From Adenanthera pavonina (taxonomy: Eukaryota > Streptophyta > Magnoliopsida > Fabales > Fabaceae): a DNA stretch of 64,000 nucleotides. The translations under genes were made by a program, and so were the position numbers. The stretch is from assembly GCA_026686845.1 (NCBI GenBank), contig JAIVEN010000013.1:12234001-12298000 (forward strand). Direction: 5' to 3'. Under the pieces are notes generated by a model. That model was not told where the DNA came from and searched no databases. It worked only from the letters and a program-made list of their open reading frames with translations. Below, piece by piece: positions 1 through 12,271 of this stretch. Numbering within the stretch: position 1 is the first letter of the stretch; each line of letters begins with the position of its first letter.

Positions 1-880
1 TATAAGATAAAAGATTAAAATAATGGAGTATCTCAAACCTAGTTAAGCAACATTGCTGAAGAAATATGAAATTCTAATGTTCAGCATCTGGTTGTACGAT
101 CTATCACCCAAAATTTGCATTTTGACTACTATTATATGAATTTATATACTCTATCTAGCTTATTAAATGACTTTGCATGGTTAAAATATGAACTTTAAAC
201 TTTAACAGTTGTATTTCAATGCTTTATATGTTGTACTAGTGTTTCAATCTACTCAAAATTCCTTCGTTGATTAATTGAAATTTGAATTTTGAACATTGGT
301 ATAGGTGTTTGCTTTGTCTGTGTGGACAACATTCGAGCTTTGTTGATTCAATATTCGCATTTTAGACATTTCTTCATAAAGTCTCAAAATACGAACTTTG
401 AATCCTAACATTCGTCTGGGAGACCTCTTGTGTTTGCATGTCTTCAGTAGAAGACTTTGAAACTTAAACTTTGAGGACACAAAGTTCATCTATTGAAACA
501 TCTAGTAATGATACGTCTCTAACAGTTGAATTTCAAGACTAACATTCAACTGTTGAAAATATCCTTCATATGTTAAGTCTCTAGTTGACGAACTTTAAGG
601 TTGAAAATTCGTCAAGATAGTTTCTCTGTGTTATATAGGCAATGTAACTGACCAAACTTCGAATTTTGACCACCAAAATTTGTCTGTAGAATGATTACAC
701 AAGAAAATTCAAAAGATCACTCTCTGAACAGACTCAACCCTATTCATATTTCAACCAAAGCTATTCCTCTTCTCTCTCAACCATTCTCAAATTCCTTTGT
801 TTAAACTTCATTTTCCATTGATTAAACTCCAAATCAAACCTCATAAACATCTTTAGAGGATCCCTTAACATAAATTTCTC

Positions 881-2590
881 ATGAAAATGGTTAGAGTAAA
901 GAATGCCAATGTCAGGAAGAAATAGACTAGGCCCAAACATTCTACTAAATCTCAGTATGCTTCAAAGGAAGGAGATACCCAGGAAAAGAAGGTTGAATCT
1001 AGTAAGGGAACACGATCAAAGAAACAAAAAACAACTTCAAAGGCAGAATCTAAGAAACCAATCCTTGCTGCTTCTGCGTCAAACACTAAGTCTAAGGAAC
1101 TCCAGATGACCAGGTAGCATCTCTGTAGCTCTGAACAAACCTTGAAGGAATTCACCACAAAATTTGCTGCAAATAAGGTAATAACTCTTCATTGCACTAA
1201 TTTGGAGTAATTTCTGGTTTCAAACAATTTTGATGTTGGAATATGGGTGGGAAAATATAAAAACCTTCTGGAAATTAAAAAAAGTTATGATGATGAAATG
1301 ATCGAGACTTGGTATGCCTCATTAAAGTATAATGACAAGAAAAAACAATACCAAGTAACACTAAGGTCTAGGAATCTGTGGTTGACAGATGAAAATCTTA
1401 ATAATGTTTTAGAGATTCCTGGACAAGATGGGCTTAAGATTGATATTTACACCTCCAAGTACATGGATTTGGATGATGATCCAAATAAGGAAAGTAGGGA
1501 ATATTTGAATTACAAAGAGAGCACAATTCTGGATACACTCTTTAGAAGATGTGTGAATAGGCTTCCTTTGAAAATCGTGAAGCCTTCTGACCTTAGTGTA
1601 CAAGTGAGAGTCCTACACTATATAGTGTCAAAGATTATTTTCAATAAAGGAGGAAGCTTTAATTTGATCACTAGAGCTAAAGCTCATGTAATGAAAGCTT
1701 TAATTCAAAGAAAGGAGCTCAACCTGGATCACATAATTTTTCAAAGAATGATCAAGGCAAGAGACCAATGAAAAGACTCCACTTTGCCCTATGCCTCCAC
1801 CATCACTGAGCTCCTCAAATTTGCCAAGCTACAGCATCTAGAGAAAGACAAAGGAAAACCTACGGAGGAATTTAAAGAAGAAGAATTAATGAGAATGGGG
1901 ATTGAAAGAAGAGAGGGAAAATGGATTAGGAAAGGGGCTGATAAATTTGAGGATCTATTCTACAATGGGAGAGAGCCACAACAGTAAGAGGCTACATCTG
2001 AGGCTGCCGCAACCATCCAACTTAAATTACAGTCAAGCCAACCTCAACCTACCCAGCAACTTGAACCCTCCATTAAAACCACTATAGCCACCCTTAATAC
2101 CATACTTGAACTCTATGATTGCCTATTAGAGATGATGCTCAATATTAGGGAGGAACAGAATGCTAAGTTCACACCTGTAAACTCAAATAACTAACCTGAC
2201 CAAAAATCTCAAGGTGATTGTTGATGTTTATGAAGATATCCGAAATTCTCTCCTAACCACATCAACACCTCCTTAAACTGGTACCTCAGAACTCCTCAAA
2301 TCTGTCTCTCCTCAAATCCCAAGCTTGTTTGAAATAGGCCCTCCTAATGTTGTTGTTGTTGCCGCTGCTGCTACTCCTCAAGCCTCCAGCAATGAAACTA
2401 GTCCTGGTCCATCTCTGGACTATGCTATGGAGGAGGAAGCGACTCAAGTAGAGGGATCGCAAGAGACAATGATGAAAGATGTTGCTCAAGACTCAATTAT
2501 GTCATCTCAAGAGACTATCAAATGGAGAAGCTTGTTCCAGACCTCACCATTGTATCCATTATCCAAGCTACTCTTAATGAAGAAATGAGG
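881..2590 (+). pseudogene. Env-like / 'putative plant transposon protein' frame of a copia element, broken
   Basis: Starting at ATG 881, one reading frame stays recognisable to 1987, with in-frame stops at 923, 1115, 1208 and 1769, and continues open after the stop at 1985 to about 2190. A shifted frame then continues to about 2590. The N-terminal part is rich in Lys, Ser and Thr. The middle (1247-1770) has the pattern WLTDENLNNVLEIPG, then RVLHYIVSKIIFNKGG, then LNLDHIIFQRMI, and is followed by LPYASTITELL, an order I recognise from the plant transposon domain found as the third frame of Sirevirus-type elements. There is no clear signal peptide or membrane segment, so a true envelope role is not supported. 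It cannot make a full protein as read. The domain name is from memory of the family, not a search. Confidence 0.6.
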
Positions 2591-3564
2591 ATAGTACCTT
2601 ATATTAACTTTGCTGCTATTACACATGATGCTATAATGTAAGCTCAGAAGCAAAGGCTAGATGAAATGTTTCCTCTACCTATCCCTCAACCTCTATCCTC
2701 TGAATATGGCCTCTCAGTGGAATAACGAGATGAAATGGCCAACATCTTAAAGGAGACTTGAGAACTGACTTTAAAGGCTGACGATGATCTTCCTCATATA
2801 CCTCTCTCAGTGCCATTTATTCTAGTTCCTCTTTAAACCATTCCTAGAAATCAGATACCTCCTCCCTATGTACCTACTTCTGGTCTTGGTGATGTCAAAA
2901 AGGGGGAGAAGAAAAATAGGCAAACTGGAGAAGCTGCAACTACACCAACCAAAATTGGACAATCTGAAACTGCTAGGCAATCAGGAAAGACATGTGGCAA
3001 AAAGGTTAAGCTCCAAGCCAGAAAGGAATGACAAGCTGTAGAACCTCAAAGCTTAGATCTTTTTAGGACTTTCTAAGACTTCTTAGAACTTTGTAGGACT
3101 ATGTAACTTTGTGATGTAATTGTCTGAATCCTTGTAATGAACATATTTGCATTAATGAAATTTCTTTTAACATTTCCTTCTCTATTCTCTACTTATATAC
3201 ATATGTTGCACATATACATGTTAAATTTAACTTTTAATGCATATGTTGAAGGGGATCATTTTATGAAATTAAATTGCCTATGCTTTAGGTGCATAATAGG
3301 TTTTGATTATGCTTTACATATCAACTTATGCTTCAATATATGCTTGACACAACCCAAGACATCTGTGCTTACTGGTACAACCTTACAAATAGAGAGAGAA
3401 GAATTATGGGAGAATTTCTCCTCAAACCTTTTTATTGATGTCACATAGGGGGATAAGTTGTGTAAAAAATATGCATATGTTTAATCTAGAATTATCTAAA
3501 TTTAACTGCATTATATGTGTTAATCATTCATTGAGCAAGTTCTTTACTAGTGATTTGTCATCAT

Positions 3565-3578
3565 AAAAAAGGGGGAGA
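3565..3578 (+). other. Polypurine tract of the Sirevirus-like element
   Basis: A purine run of the form AAAAAAGGGGGAGA lies immediately before the LTR start TGTTAGG. This is the plus-strand priming site expected directly upstream of a 3' LTR. A second similar tract (AAAAAGGGGGAGAAG) lies at 2898-2912, matching the multiple-tract habit of Sireviruses. Confidence 0.75.
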
Positions 3579-3579
3579 T

Positions 3580-5418
3580 TGTTAGGTTCAATATAATATA
3601 AGTTTTGATGATAACAAATGTAGAGCAATAAGGAACAAATGCATCATATTCGTATAGTATATATATTGTTCTTTAAAAAAGTAAAATGTGTATTAGTATG
3701 TACTTAATTATGTTTATGATGCATATATCATGCTATATACTGATATATCCACTGTGCTCTTATGTTTTACAATACAAGTTGGATATACAAATTGGACTAA
3801 CTACTTGATTTGTAAGTATAATACATTAAGTGTAGGATTATCCAAATAAGAAGAGTGAGCATTGAAATAAGGAAAAAAAATCAACATCATGTCTCACTCA
3901 AAAAAAAGAAAAAGAGAAATGATGCTCCAAAAATGGAAAATCAGAAGGAAGCATACCAAGAATGGAAATGACCAAGTGAAAATGGAGATTCAACTTTTGA
4001 AGGCCTAACTATTAGGTATATTTTGTTTTCACTTAGGTCTTGAGGTAGTTTAATCTTTGAAATTTACTTAATCTTATTACCATATATTTTGAATTAGTTT
4101 GATTAAGTAAATATAATATTAGCATATGTTGAATTGAGAAATATTGGTTAACAAATGAATTTTGTGTTTGACTCATTTATTTTATGTAAAATTTGAACTT
4201 TGCTTAGTGAAATTTGAAGTTACAGAAGTTTTATCTCTAACAGACGAATTTCAGTTCTAAAATTTGAATTTCGAGCTAAACATTATTAGTGAAAGTGTGC
4301 AAAATTTGCATGAAACTTATTCAAAATTCAAATGTTGGTGAAGTTCAAAGTCATTTCCTCTGGCAGACGAACTTTGGACTTCAGAGTCCAAATTTCAAAA
4401 TGAAAACTTGTGAGTCTCGCTAGAGCATGTCTCTGACAGATGAACTTTGCATTTTAATAGTCGAATTTCACAGAGGAGAACTTTTGTGTCATATTGAACA
4501 TGACTCTGATAGATGAATTTCAGCTTTTGAAATTCAAATTTCAAAGTGCACTGTAAAAACTTGAGACAATTGTTCAAATTCAACAAACATACTTCCAATA
4601 TGAAAATTCACATGAACTAATATGGGCTAGCTTTGGCAAAATTGAAATTCAAATTTCACTCTGTGACAGATGAATTTTTTAAGTTTAACACTAAACACAT
4701 AAGTATGTTGACTCTGCAAAATTTGTTTATTAAACCTCAAAATTCGAATTTTGGTATGTCAAACACATTTAATGCGATTGTTAAATGGCTCTTTTGCAGA
4801 GTAACGGCTAGAACTTGTGTCTAATGGATAGATCTTATATCTAACGAATAGTTAAGCCACAAATCTATAAATAGAACCTCATTTGAACTTATGGGTAATG
4901 AAATTAAGTGAGTCTGTGCCAAAATGTTACTACAATTTATAAAATCTTTCTGCATCAACATTCATAGTTAAACCCACCTCATTAAAGTGAGCTTTCAATG
5001 TATCATCTACTTTTAAAGGGAGTTTCAATTTTGTAAACATTCTTTTCTAAAATTTCTGGGTAGAATCTTAATGTGGGGAAACACTAAGGGAATTACACAT
5101 CATTGTAAGGGTGTGGAGAGAGTAGCTTCACAAATGCCTACTGAAATTTATGGGAAGTACTGAAGCTTCACAAGTGCCTAGATCTAACTTGTGGCATATA
5201 ATGAAAATCTCAAGTAGTGAGGACTGGACATAGGCCAAGTCAATTGGCCTGAACCAAGATAAATTCTTATGTCAAGTCCTTCAATTTATTATTTCATTTG
5301 TATCCTTCATTACTCTCTATTCATCCATGTTCTATTACATCTCTAGGTAAAATTAGATTGTACTAAAAAAGACAAAAATTTTATATCACCCAATTCACCC
5401 ACTCTTGGGTGACTAACC
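3580..5418 (+). repeat. 3' LTR of the Sirevirus-like copia element
   Basis: The LTR starts with TGTTAGG right after a polypurine tract. It carries TTCGAA/GACGAACTTTG-type motifs (4200-4790), a TATA-like CTATAAATAGA at about 4865, and a U5-like block at 5221-5263 shared with other LTRs in the window. The 3' end is placed at TGACTAACC (5410-5418), where TAACA would be expected, so it is uncertain by a few bases. The matching 5' LTR is outside the window, so divergence cannot be judged. Confidence 0.7.
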
Positions 5419-6101
5419 AAACCTTACACACAAGGTCTCATGTGCTATTTAGCATATAAGCATACCATGTGGTATTCAGAGCATCATCACCCAATAACGT
5501 CATGCCTCAACAATATACAACTAGTAACAATGGTCAATGCATGCTAACATGCTAACTCATGTCATCCTTTATCATGCTAGCGTACCATATGATCATAGAT
5601 AATAAATCATGGAGATGCATACCATGCATCAACTTAACAATATCCATCGTACTTGCAAAGCCTTACATATATTTTCATAATTACTGTAGCTAATATCATT
5701 TTCATCATAGTTAGAGTAGAGTTAAGAAACTTACTAGCTATGTAAGCATACATATCATGATATGAAGAGAGTCAAACATGATCCGTGCCAGGTACATATC
5801 ATGATATGAAAAGATCTAAAGATAATCCATGACAGTGTATATCATGTTATGAAAAGGGCTTTAAAGAACAAAAGGAATACACTCTAATTACCTTAAATTG
5901 TCCAAACCTAAACAACACCCTAGAAGGCTGATGAAGAACAACTATAATATACCAAAAAGGATGCAAGTCCAAGCTACCACATTGTATCAAATCAACACAC
6001 AAGTCAATCAACACAATAACTTCATTAGAATCCTTTCCAATTCAACCAATTCATTCAAAGCCCAAGAAACCCAACAATACATTAACACTTCCCAAAGACT
6101 C

Positions 6102-7699
6102 TGTTGAATCAAGTGTTTTGATGATTCCAAACTAACTTTCTAGAGCTTGGAGAGAAGATATCAAAGGTGCACAAATGATCTCAAGTGAAGAAATTCAAGA
6201 AAAGCTAACACAAGAATAGATGTAGAATCTACAACCATGTTTAAATTGAGTAAAAGACTTTGAATTGGGCAAAAGATGTTTTAAAACTATGATTCTATGT
6301 TAATCCATGGAATATTTGAAAAACACCCACTAACAGATGAAGTTTGAAACGTTTATACTGATATGCTGTTTTGAAAATTCGAACTTTGGCTTTGGAAATT
6401 CAAATTTCGTATTGAAAATGAACAAGTCTGAAATGAGTCTTATCTGACAGACAAACTTTGGCTTTTGAAAATTTGAATTTCAGACAAAATACAACTTATG
6501 AAAAATGAAAAATTCATCTAAGGATATGTCAAAGTTCATCTGAAAACTGAGTTTGGAAATAGCATCAAAATGGCTCACTGACAGACAAATTTTGAACATG
6601 AAAATTCTAATTTCAGAAACAAAGCTTGTGAGTCTATTATGATGATATGTTGACATACGAATGATAGTATTTAGAAATTCAAACTTTGAATTAAGTCTGA
6701 AAAGAGGCCTCTCTGACAGACGAACTTTACATTTTGAAAATTCGAATTTCAAACAGATGAACTATTGTGCCTTATTGAACTGCCCACTAACAGATGAATT
6801 TTGGGTATCAAAATTTGAATTTCGAAAGCACTGTAACAATATGGGACTATTGTTCACACTTTTAAGAAGAACTTTTAACTTGAAAATTCATATGTTCCAA
6901 CACAGAAAAATTTTTCAATGATGAAAATTTGAACTTTGCTTCATGATAGATGAACTTCGAATATTCAATGTTGAAATCTTTAGCTTTCGGTCTCTACAAT
7001 ATTCGTCTGTTGACCAACCAAAATTCGAACTTTGAGTGTGAGGAGCATTAAATGCGGTTGGTGAATAGATAGTTTTTCAGAGTAACCGTTGGATAACTTC
7101 TCCAACGGATAGATTTTGTCTCTAACGTATAGTTAAGACCTAAATCTATAAATATAACATCATTTGAAGTTATGGGTAATGATTTTAACTTTGTATATAC
7201 TGAAACTCTGTCAAATCATCAACTCAAAGTCTCTTGCTCTCACATACTTCATTCTTTATACTCCAACTTTCATATGCACTATGATTAAAAGAGTTTATCC
7301 ATTGTAAACTATCTTATCTTCATCTGAAAGAAAGATTTTCTTGTGAGGGGATATCACAAGGGATTAGAAAAGCACTTAGCTAGAGTGCAAAAAGAGAAAG
7401 TGTGAGCTCTAAAAACAGAGTATCATAGCTGTACTGTGGCATTTGCAAGAAGCCCACTAAATTCTTGTACGATAGTGGAAAATCTCAAGTGGTGGCTTGA
7501 GAACTAGACGTAGGTCAAGATTGAGAGACCGAATCAGGATAAACACCTGTGTCTTCCCTTCTCTATTACTACATTTACTTGTTATTCACTTATACTTTGT
7601 TTTGCTATCATCTTTGCTTTCTTCACTTTATTGACATTTTGTAGAAAATTTTAATCTTTACAATTCACTCCCCCTCTTGGAAAGCCAGTATATCTAACA
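6102..7699 (+). repeat. Solo LTR of a Ty1/copia element (family TGTTGAATC)
   Basis: This 1598-base unit starts TGTTGAATC and ends TATCTAACA, with flanking pentamers GACTC and AACTC as a near-perfect target duplication. No internal domain, primer-binding site or polypurine tract is attached, so it is a solo LTR left by LTR-LTR recombination. It contains a degenerate array of GACAGACGAACTTTG / AAATTCGAATTTC motifs (6330-7040), a TATA-like CTATAAATATAAC at 7147 and the shared U5-like block at 7501-7543. A second copy of the family is at 54685-56339, and the 3' end of a third is at 63388. Confidence 0.85.
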
Positions 7700-8461
7700 A
7701 ACTCCACAAAGCTAGGAAACCCTAAATGAACAAGCTTTCAACCTACACATTACCAAGTACTCATTACCAACATGAATCATTAACCCCCAAGGAACATAAC
7801 ATGACAACCCATCACAAAACCAGCAAAAACAAGGCACCCATAAACAAATCCATACACAAAAATACCCAAAACAACTCATAAAATCATATTTGAGTCCATA
7901 CAACCTTAGATATCACATAAAACACAGAGTAGGGAGCTAGGGCTTGGAGAAAACACCACTTAACCACTAAAAAATCATCACCCAAAGCTTGGAAAGACCC
8001 AATAATACATTATTGAAGCATTTAAATGCTATTTAATTGGTGAAAACTTGACCAATTAAAACCCCAAGCCATACCTATAAAGAACTACCACAAACCACAA
8101 AGAAAAGGAAGAGAAGATGATGAAGATTCACTTAGCTACAAGATTTAGGCTTCACAAAGTTCAAACCCATGTCTCCTAGCCTTAGAAAATTGAAACCCTA
8201 AAAAAGCCACCAATTTTCCCTTCATTTTCACTGTTTCGGCTAGTGCTGATATATTTAGATTTATACAAAATCCATGACTAGTGCTGCGATGTAGAGTAAG
8301 CTCGCCGTGGCATAAGCACATTTCGTCTCGGCCTAAGTCCATTTTGGCAACTCCCACCGTGGTGCCACTAAAGTTTGTTGGAAAATGAGAATATTCTACC
8401 ACCTCCATTCTTCTTGCTTATTTTTTATCTTTCCTCCAGTCCTATACATTTTCAGCAATAT

Positions 8462-11400
8462 TGTAACATTCCAAGAAAACTAAAATACCTAGAAATATAT
8501 AAGAAATTTATGAAAATGGATAGACACCATTTTACATGGAAAAGGGTAAAAAGATCATTTTTTCCAGTTGAATGGAAAAATAAAAAATTATATTTTTTTC
8601 CTAAATAAATTAAAAAATAACATTCACATCCCAAAACATATAAAATAAATGCGGAGAAAGAAGTTAAAAAGCCTTTGGGGAAAATTACAACTAATGATCC
8701 AAAAGTTTTAAAAATTATAATTTAACCTCATATCAAGGGTAATTTTGTAAATATGTAAAATTACTGTCAAAATAAAGCTCTTAATGAGAGAAGACCAATG
8801 GTATATAGCACTAAGAGTTAATATTCAAGAATAAAGAAATAATTAATGCCGAGTGTCTAAAAGTAACAGTAAACCGATAAAGTAAACTGTGAGTCCTACC
8901 GATGGTTAAAAGGTAACCATGACAGAATATGGGCCATACAAAGATATCATTTGGGATAGAATAGTTATAGAAATATGAAAATAAAATTAGAATAGTCCTG
9001 TAGCCCAAAAATGCTAATTTGCCATAAAAAACAGTTTTATCGGTATGGTTAAAAGTTACCCGATTCAAAATATATCTGGACCAGGAAAAAATGAGCAATC
9101 TTGGACACTTAAAGCACTCACTCTCTGCATGAAAATGGAGCAGTTTGGGCAGCTAGAATTTTTGAAAACTTCCTCAAGAATTGTCGCTTTTTGACCAAAA
9201 AGTAATTAAGGGTTAATTATGATTAAGCTACATAATTAGCCACTTAATCACTCACTTTTCCACTTCATTTTCACGAGCAAGCAGCAGCAAAACAGAGGTT
9301 GAAAAATGCAATGAGAGAAGGAAAACAAGAAAGCTCAAGGAAATCAAAGGTTCAAGTTGGTTAGTTAAATTCTACCACTTCAAGCTTGTAGTATATGGTG
9401 TTTAAAGCATGATCCATGGATTATATTTCCTTCCTCCTTATCTTAGGGTTCTGTCCATGGCATGATTTCATAAGAAATGGAGTTTTCCAACCATAAATTA
9501 TAGGGGAAGTGATAGAATGTTCATTTAAATCTTGAATATGCAAGTAGTTTGTTGTATAACAAAGTGTAGCAATTTTTCTTGAATTTTCCTGATTTTGGAT
9601 GAGCTACTATTCACACTTAGAGTTGGAATTTCATGTTTTTTATGCCAAAAATGAGTTCCTCATGGTGGAAAACCTTAGGAACAAGTGATGGTTTCATGAA
9701 AAAACTTAAGATTAAGAAAGTGAAATTTTTAGGTTTGAAGCTTAATTCGGAATAAATAGCAACCTAGTTAGAAATGGAATTTGGTAATTTTGAGGACATA
9801 TTTGGATTTCTCATGAAAAATTACATGGAATAGAGGTATAATTCATCATTTTTGAGTTAGAAATGAATTTTTGGTGAACTTTTTAAGAATTAGGGTTTCA
9901 TGAACACTTTTTGAAGAAAGTCATGGAACCATTAGCTTGAGTAGTTTTTTGATGATGCATTAGGACTTGAAGAAGCCCAAGGAAGCTAGTGGGAGCATTG
10001 GTATCAAGTGGAGGAGTAAGAGAAAGCATGAAGGTAGCAATTTACCTATTCTTGCCTTATATTGTCATATGATTTTCAATGAATTTGATGACTTGCCTAT
10101 TGTTTGATATGATCATTTGTGATGCTTTGAGAATGTTGGCTGAGTTAATTGAGGGGTTTTGAGACCCTAGGATGTACAAAATACAAAAAAGAAACTCTAC
10201 TGAAATTTTTGTAAAATAATATGGCATGAATGTTTAAAAGTATCCACTTGATATTTTATGATGATTATATGCTTAATGTTATAATATGATTGCATGAATG
10301 GTGATTGCTACTGAGATTTTTTAAATCTCACCCCCTTCAATGACTAACCATAATAGGGAGAACCAATGCAAAAGAGCTAAGGAAGGAGCAAAAGGCATGA
10401 AGAAGAAAATGATGAGTTGTTGATGTGCAAGTTATCATGTTATAATATAAATTATTATTTGTGCCTTGTTTTATATGAAGTTATAAAATAGTGAATAATA
10501 TGTTAATGTTGTAGAAAATGTATGAAAATTTCCAGTTCTGGATGTTGGGATATGAAGTTATATTCTACCAAGTTTCATGAAAAAATGAGTTCATTTGCAT
10601 GGGCTTTCGCAAGCAAATTGCAATATAGATTGAAACAGGATATTTTCCATATGTGTCTATTTAGTTTGCCCTTTTTCTATACTTAATGTGAGGTTTAGTT
10701 GATGGGATTTTTATACCAAATAGAGGGGATCTCAAGCTTTAATATGACTCCTAATTCACCATATTTGGAGTTGTGTACAATAAATGGTGAATTTTCAAAA
10801 TTAGTCAGAATAGGACAATATTGGGAAAACTGGAAACTGAAAGTTAAGTACTGAAAATTTCAAAAGATAACATAAAATCGTATAGAGCTCCAAAAATTCA
10901 GTGATTTATATATATAAAAAGATTTATGCCTTTAGATCCGTAAGCCAGTGATTGGAGTTATAGAACAAGAGATATGTAAGTTTTCCCAAAACTGTCCCAG
11001 TAACAGTAGAATTCTGACCCTTCATAATTTAAGTTAAAGTTATGCCCTATGTAAGTGAAATAAATGTATAAGAAAAATATATCTATAATTAGACATGTAG
11101 ATATTTTTAATGACATAGAGTATGCATAATTTGGAATAGAATAGAATGAAATATGATTTTTCAAGGTTGAGGTCAGAAAACTGGAAGATAGAAAAATGAC
11201 CAAATGAACAGTAAATGTCCACGAAATTACTGTACAAATTGGCCCAATGAAGTTACTGTTTTATATTTTTCCCATGTAGATCTGAATTTAATAAAATTTT
11301 AGAGAATTGAATCATCTCAAGATGAATTTTCTAGATTTAATTATGAATTTTTAAAATTCATCGAGTAAAATGAAAATTGCCAAATGAACAGTACCCCGAA

Positions 11401-11511
11401 TTTGAAAAATATCTGTTTTGATTATATTATTAATTTAGTCTACAAACCATGATGAAAGGTATCTAAAATATTCTAATACATGGGAAATGGGCCCTAATAT
11501 AAGGTGTTACA
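8462..11511 (+). repeat. Solo LTR of a Tekay/Del-like Ty3/gypsy element
   Basis: This 3050-base unit starts TGTAACATTCC and ends AAGGTGTTACA, terminal patterns typical of chromovirus (Tekay/Del) LTRs. It is flanked on both sides by the exact pentamer AATAT, a perfect target-site duplication. It has no coding capacity. A diverged second solo copy in the same orientation is at 58575-61084. The family name is an inference from the ends and length. Confidence 0.85.
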
Positions 11512-11570
11512 AATATCCTTCCCGTAAGCTTGAGAATACATCTGGAATGACATAATTAAGGTCGTTACAG

Positions 11571-12271
11571 GTGCTATGACTTAGAGACTTATAATAGCTA
11601 CATGTGATAAATGTTTATCCAAAAGCTGCTTGAACGTTCAAGTTGTAATAAGTGCATTTAATGTAGTTAGTGAATGGCTATAGTTTGTCTCTAATAGCTG
11701 GAACAACTTGGAAATTTATAAATAAAACCTTATTAAAAATGGTAAGTAAGGAAATTAAGTATATTAAGTGTCAAACTACTGTTACATTGATTCTTAAGCA
11801 TTAAAGTCTCTACTTACCCTTTCTAGCTATAAGAAGTGAGCTTCATTGTTTTTTGTCTACACCTTTCTTAGAGATAAACACTTGTATTCATTATTTTTAC
11901 TTCTAGTTAGATATCTTAATGTGGGATTACACTAAGGGAAAAATTGTAATGCATCATTGTAAGGATATGTTGAGAGTTTTTCCAACTCAAGTAAAGAGCT
12001 TGGTTTTTGCATTAAGGCATTGTAAGAGCCTAGTTAAATCTTGCAACAGCTAGTGAAAAATATCAAGGAAAAGCTTGAAAACCATATGTGAGCCAAGTAA
12101 TTGGGTTAAATTAGTATAAATTGCTGAGTTTGATTCTTCCTATTCCTACTCTTTATTTACTTTGAGTTACTCTATTTTTAGTGCATATATTGTTCCATTC
12201 ATTTCTTGCTTGTGCAGAAAAGTTTTTGAAGCCCAATTCACCATTCTCTTGGGCATCCAAATGATCTAACA
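11571..12271 (+). repeat. 5'-truncated LTR of a Sirevirus-like copia element
   Basis: The sequence from about 11572 matches, in the same order, the middle and 3' half of the minus-strand LTR at 17168-18636 (for example CTTAGAGACTTATAATAG here and CTTAGAGACTTCTAACAAC there). It ends GATCTAACA at 12271 after an AATTCACCATTCTCTTGGG block. The TATA-like TTATAAATAAAAC lies at 11716. There is no primer-binding site after it. The missing 5' half suggests that the gypsy LTR ending at 11570 inserted into it. Confidence 0.6.

Larger units (their letters stand above)
1..5418 (+). mobile_element. 3' end of a Sirevirus-like Ty1/copia retrotransposon (env-like region plus 3' LTR)
   Basis: The left edge of the window lies inside this element, so gag and pol are outside the view. 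What is present is about 880 bases of noncoding DNA with scattered TTCGAA-type motifs, a broken env-like frame (881 onward), two purine tracts of the form AAAAAGGGGGAGA, and a 3' LTR starting TGTTAGG. Extra polypurine tracts and a third frame between pol and the 3' LTR are known features of the Sirevirus lineage of Ty1/copia elements; the lineage assignment is an inference because no polymerase is visible. The element sits inside an older minus-strand gypsy LTR. Confidence 0.7.
5419..11570 (-). repeat. Minus-strand Ty3/gypsy-like LTR remnant, interrupted by three insertions
   Basis: Read on the minus strand from 11570 this begins TGTAACGACC, a start typical of chromovirus-type gypsy LTRs. Its pieces are 11517-11570, 7705-8461 and 5419-6101. 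The gaps are filled by a 3.05 kb gypsy solo LTR and a 1.6 kb copia solo LTR, and the far end is cut by the Sirevirus-like element. It has no coding capacity that I can recognise. A related sequence in the same orientation is found at 12272-13605 (shared words around CAAGGTCTCATGTG at 5433 and CAAGGCCTCATGTG at 12389). Confidence 0.5.

Noticed and set aside
8145..8408. Minus-strand frame of 87 codons
   Set aside because: Lies in a gypsy LTR remnant and has no recognisable motif.
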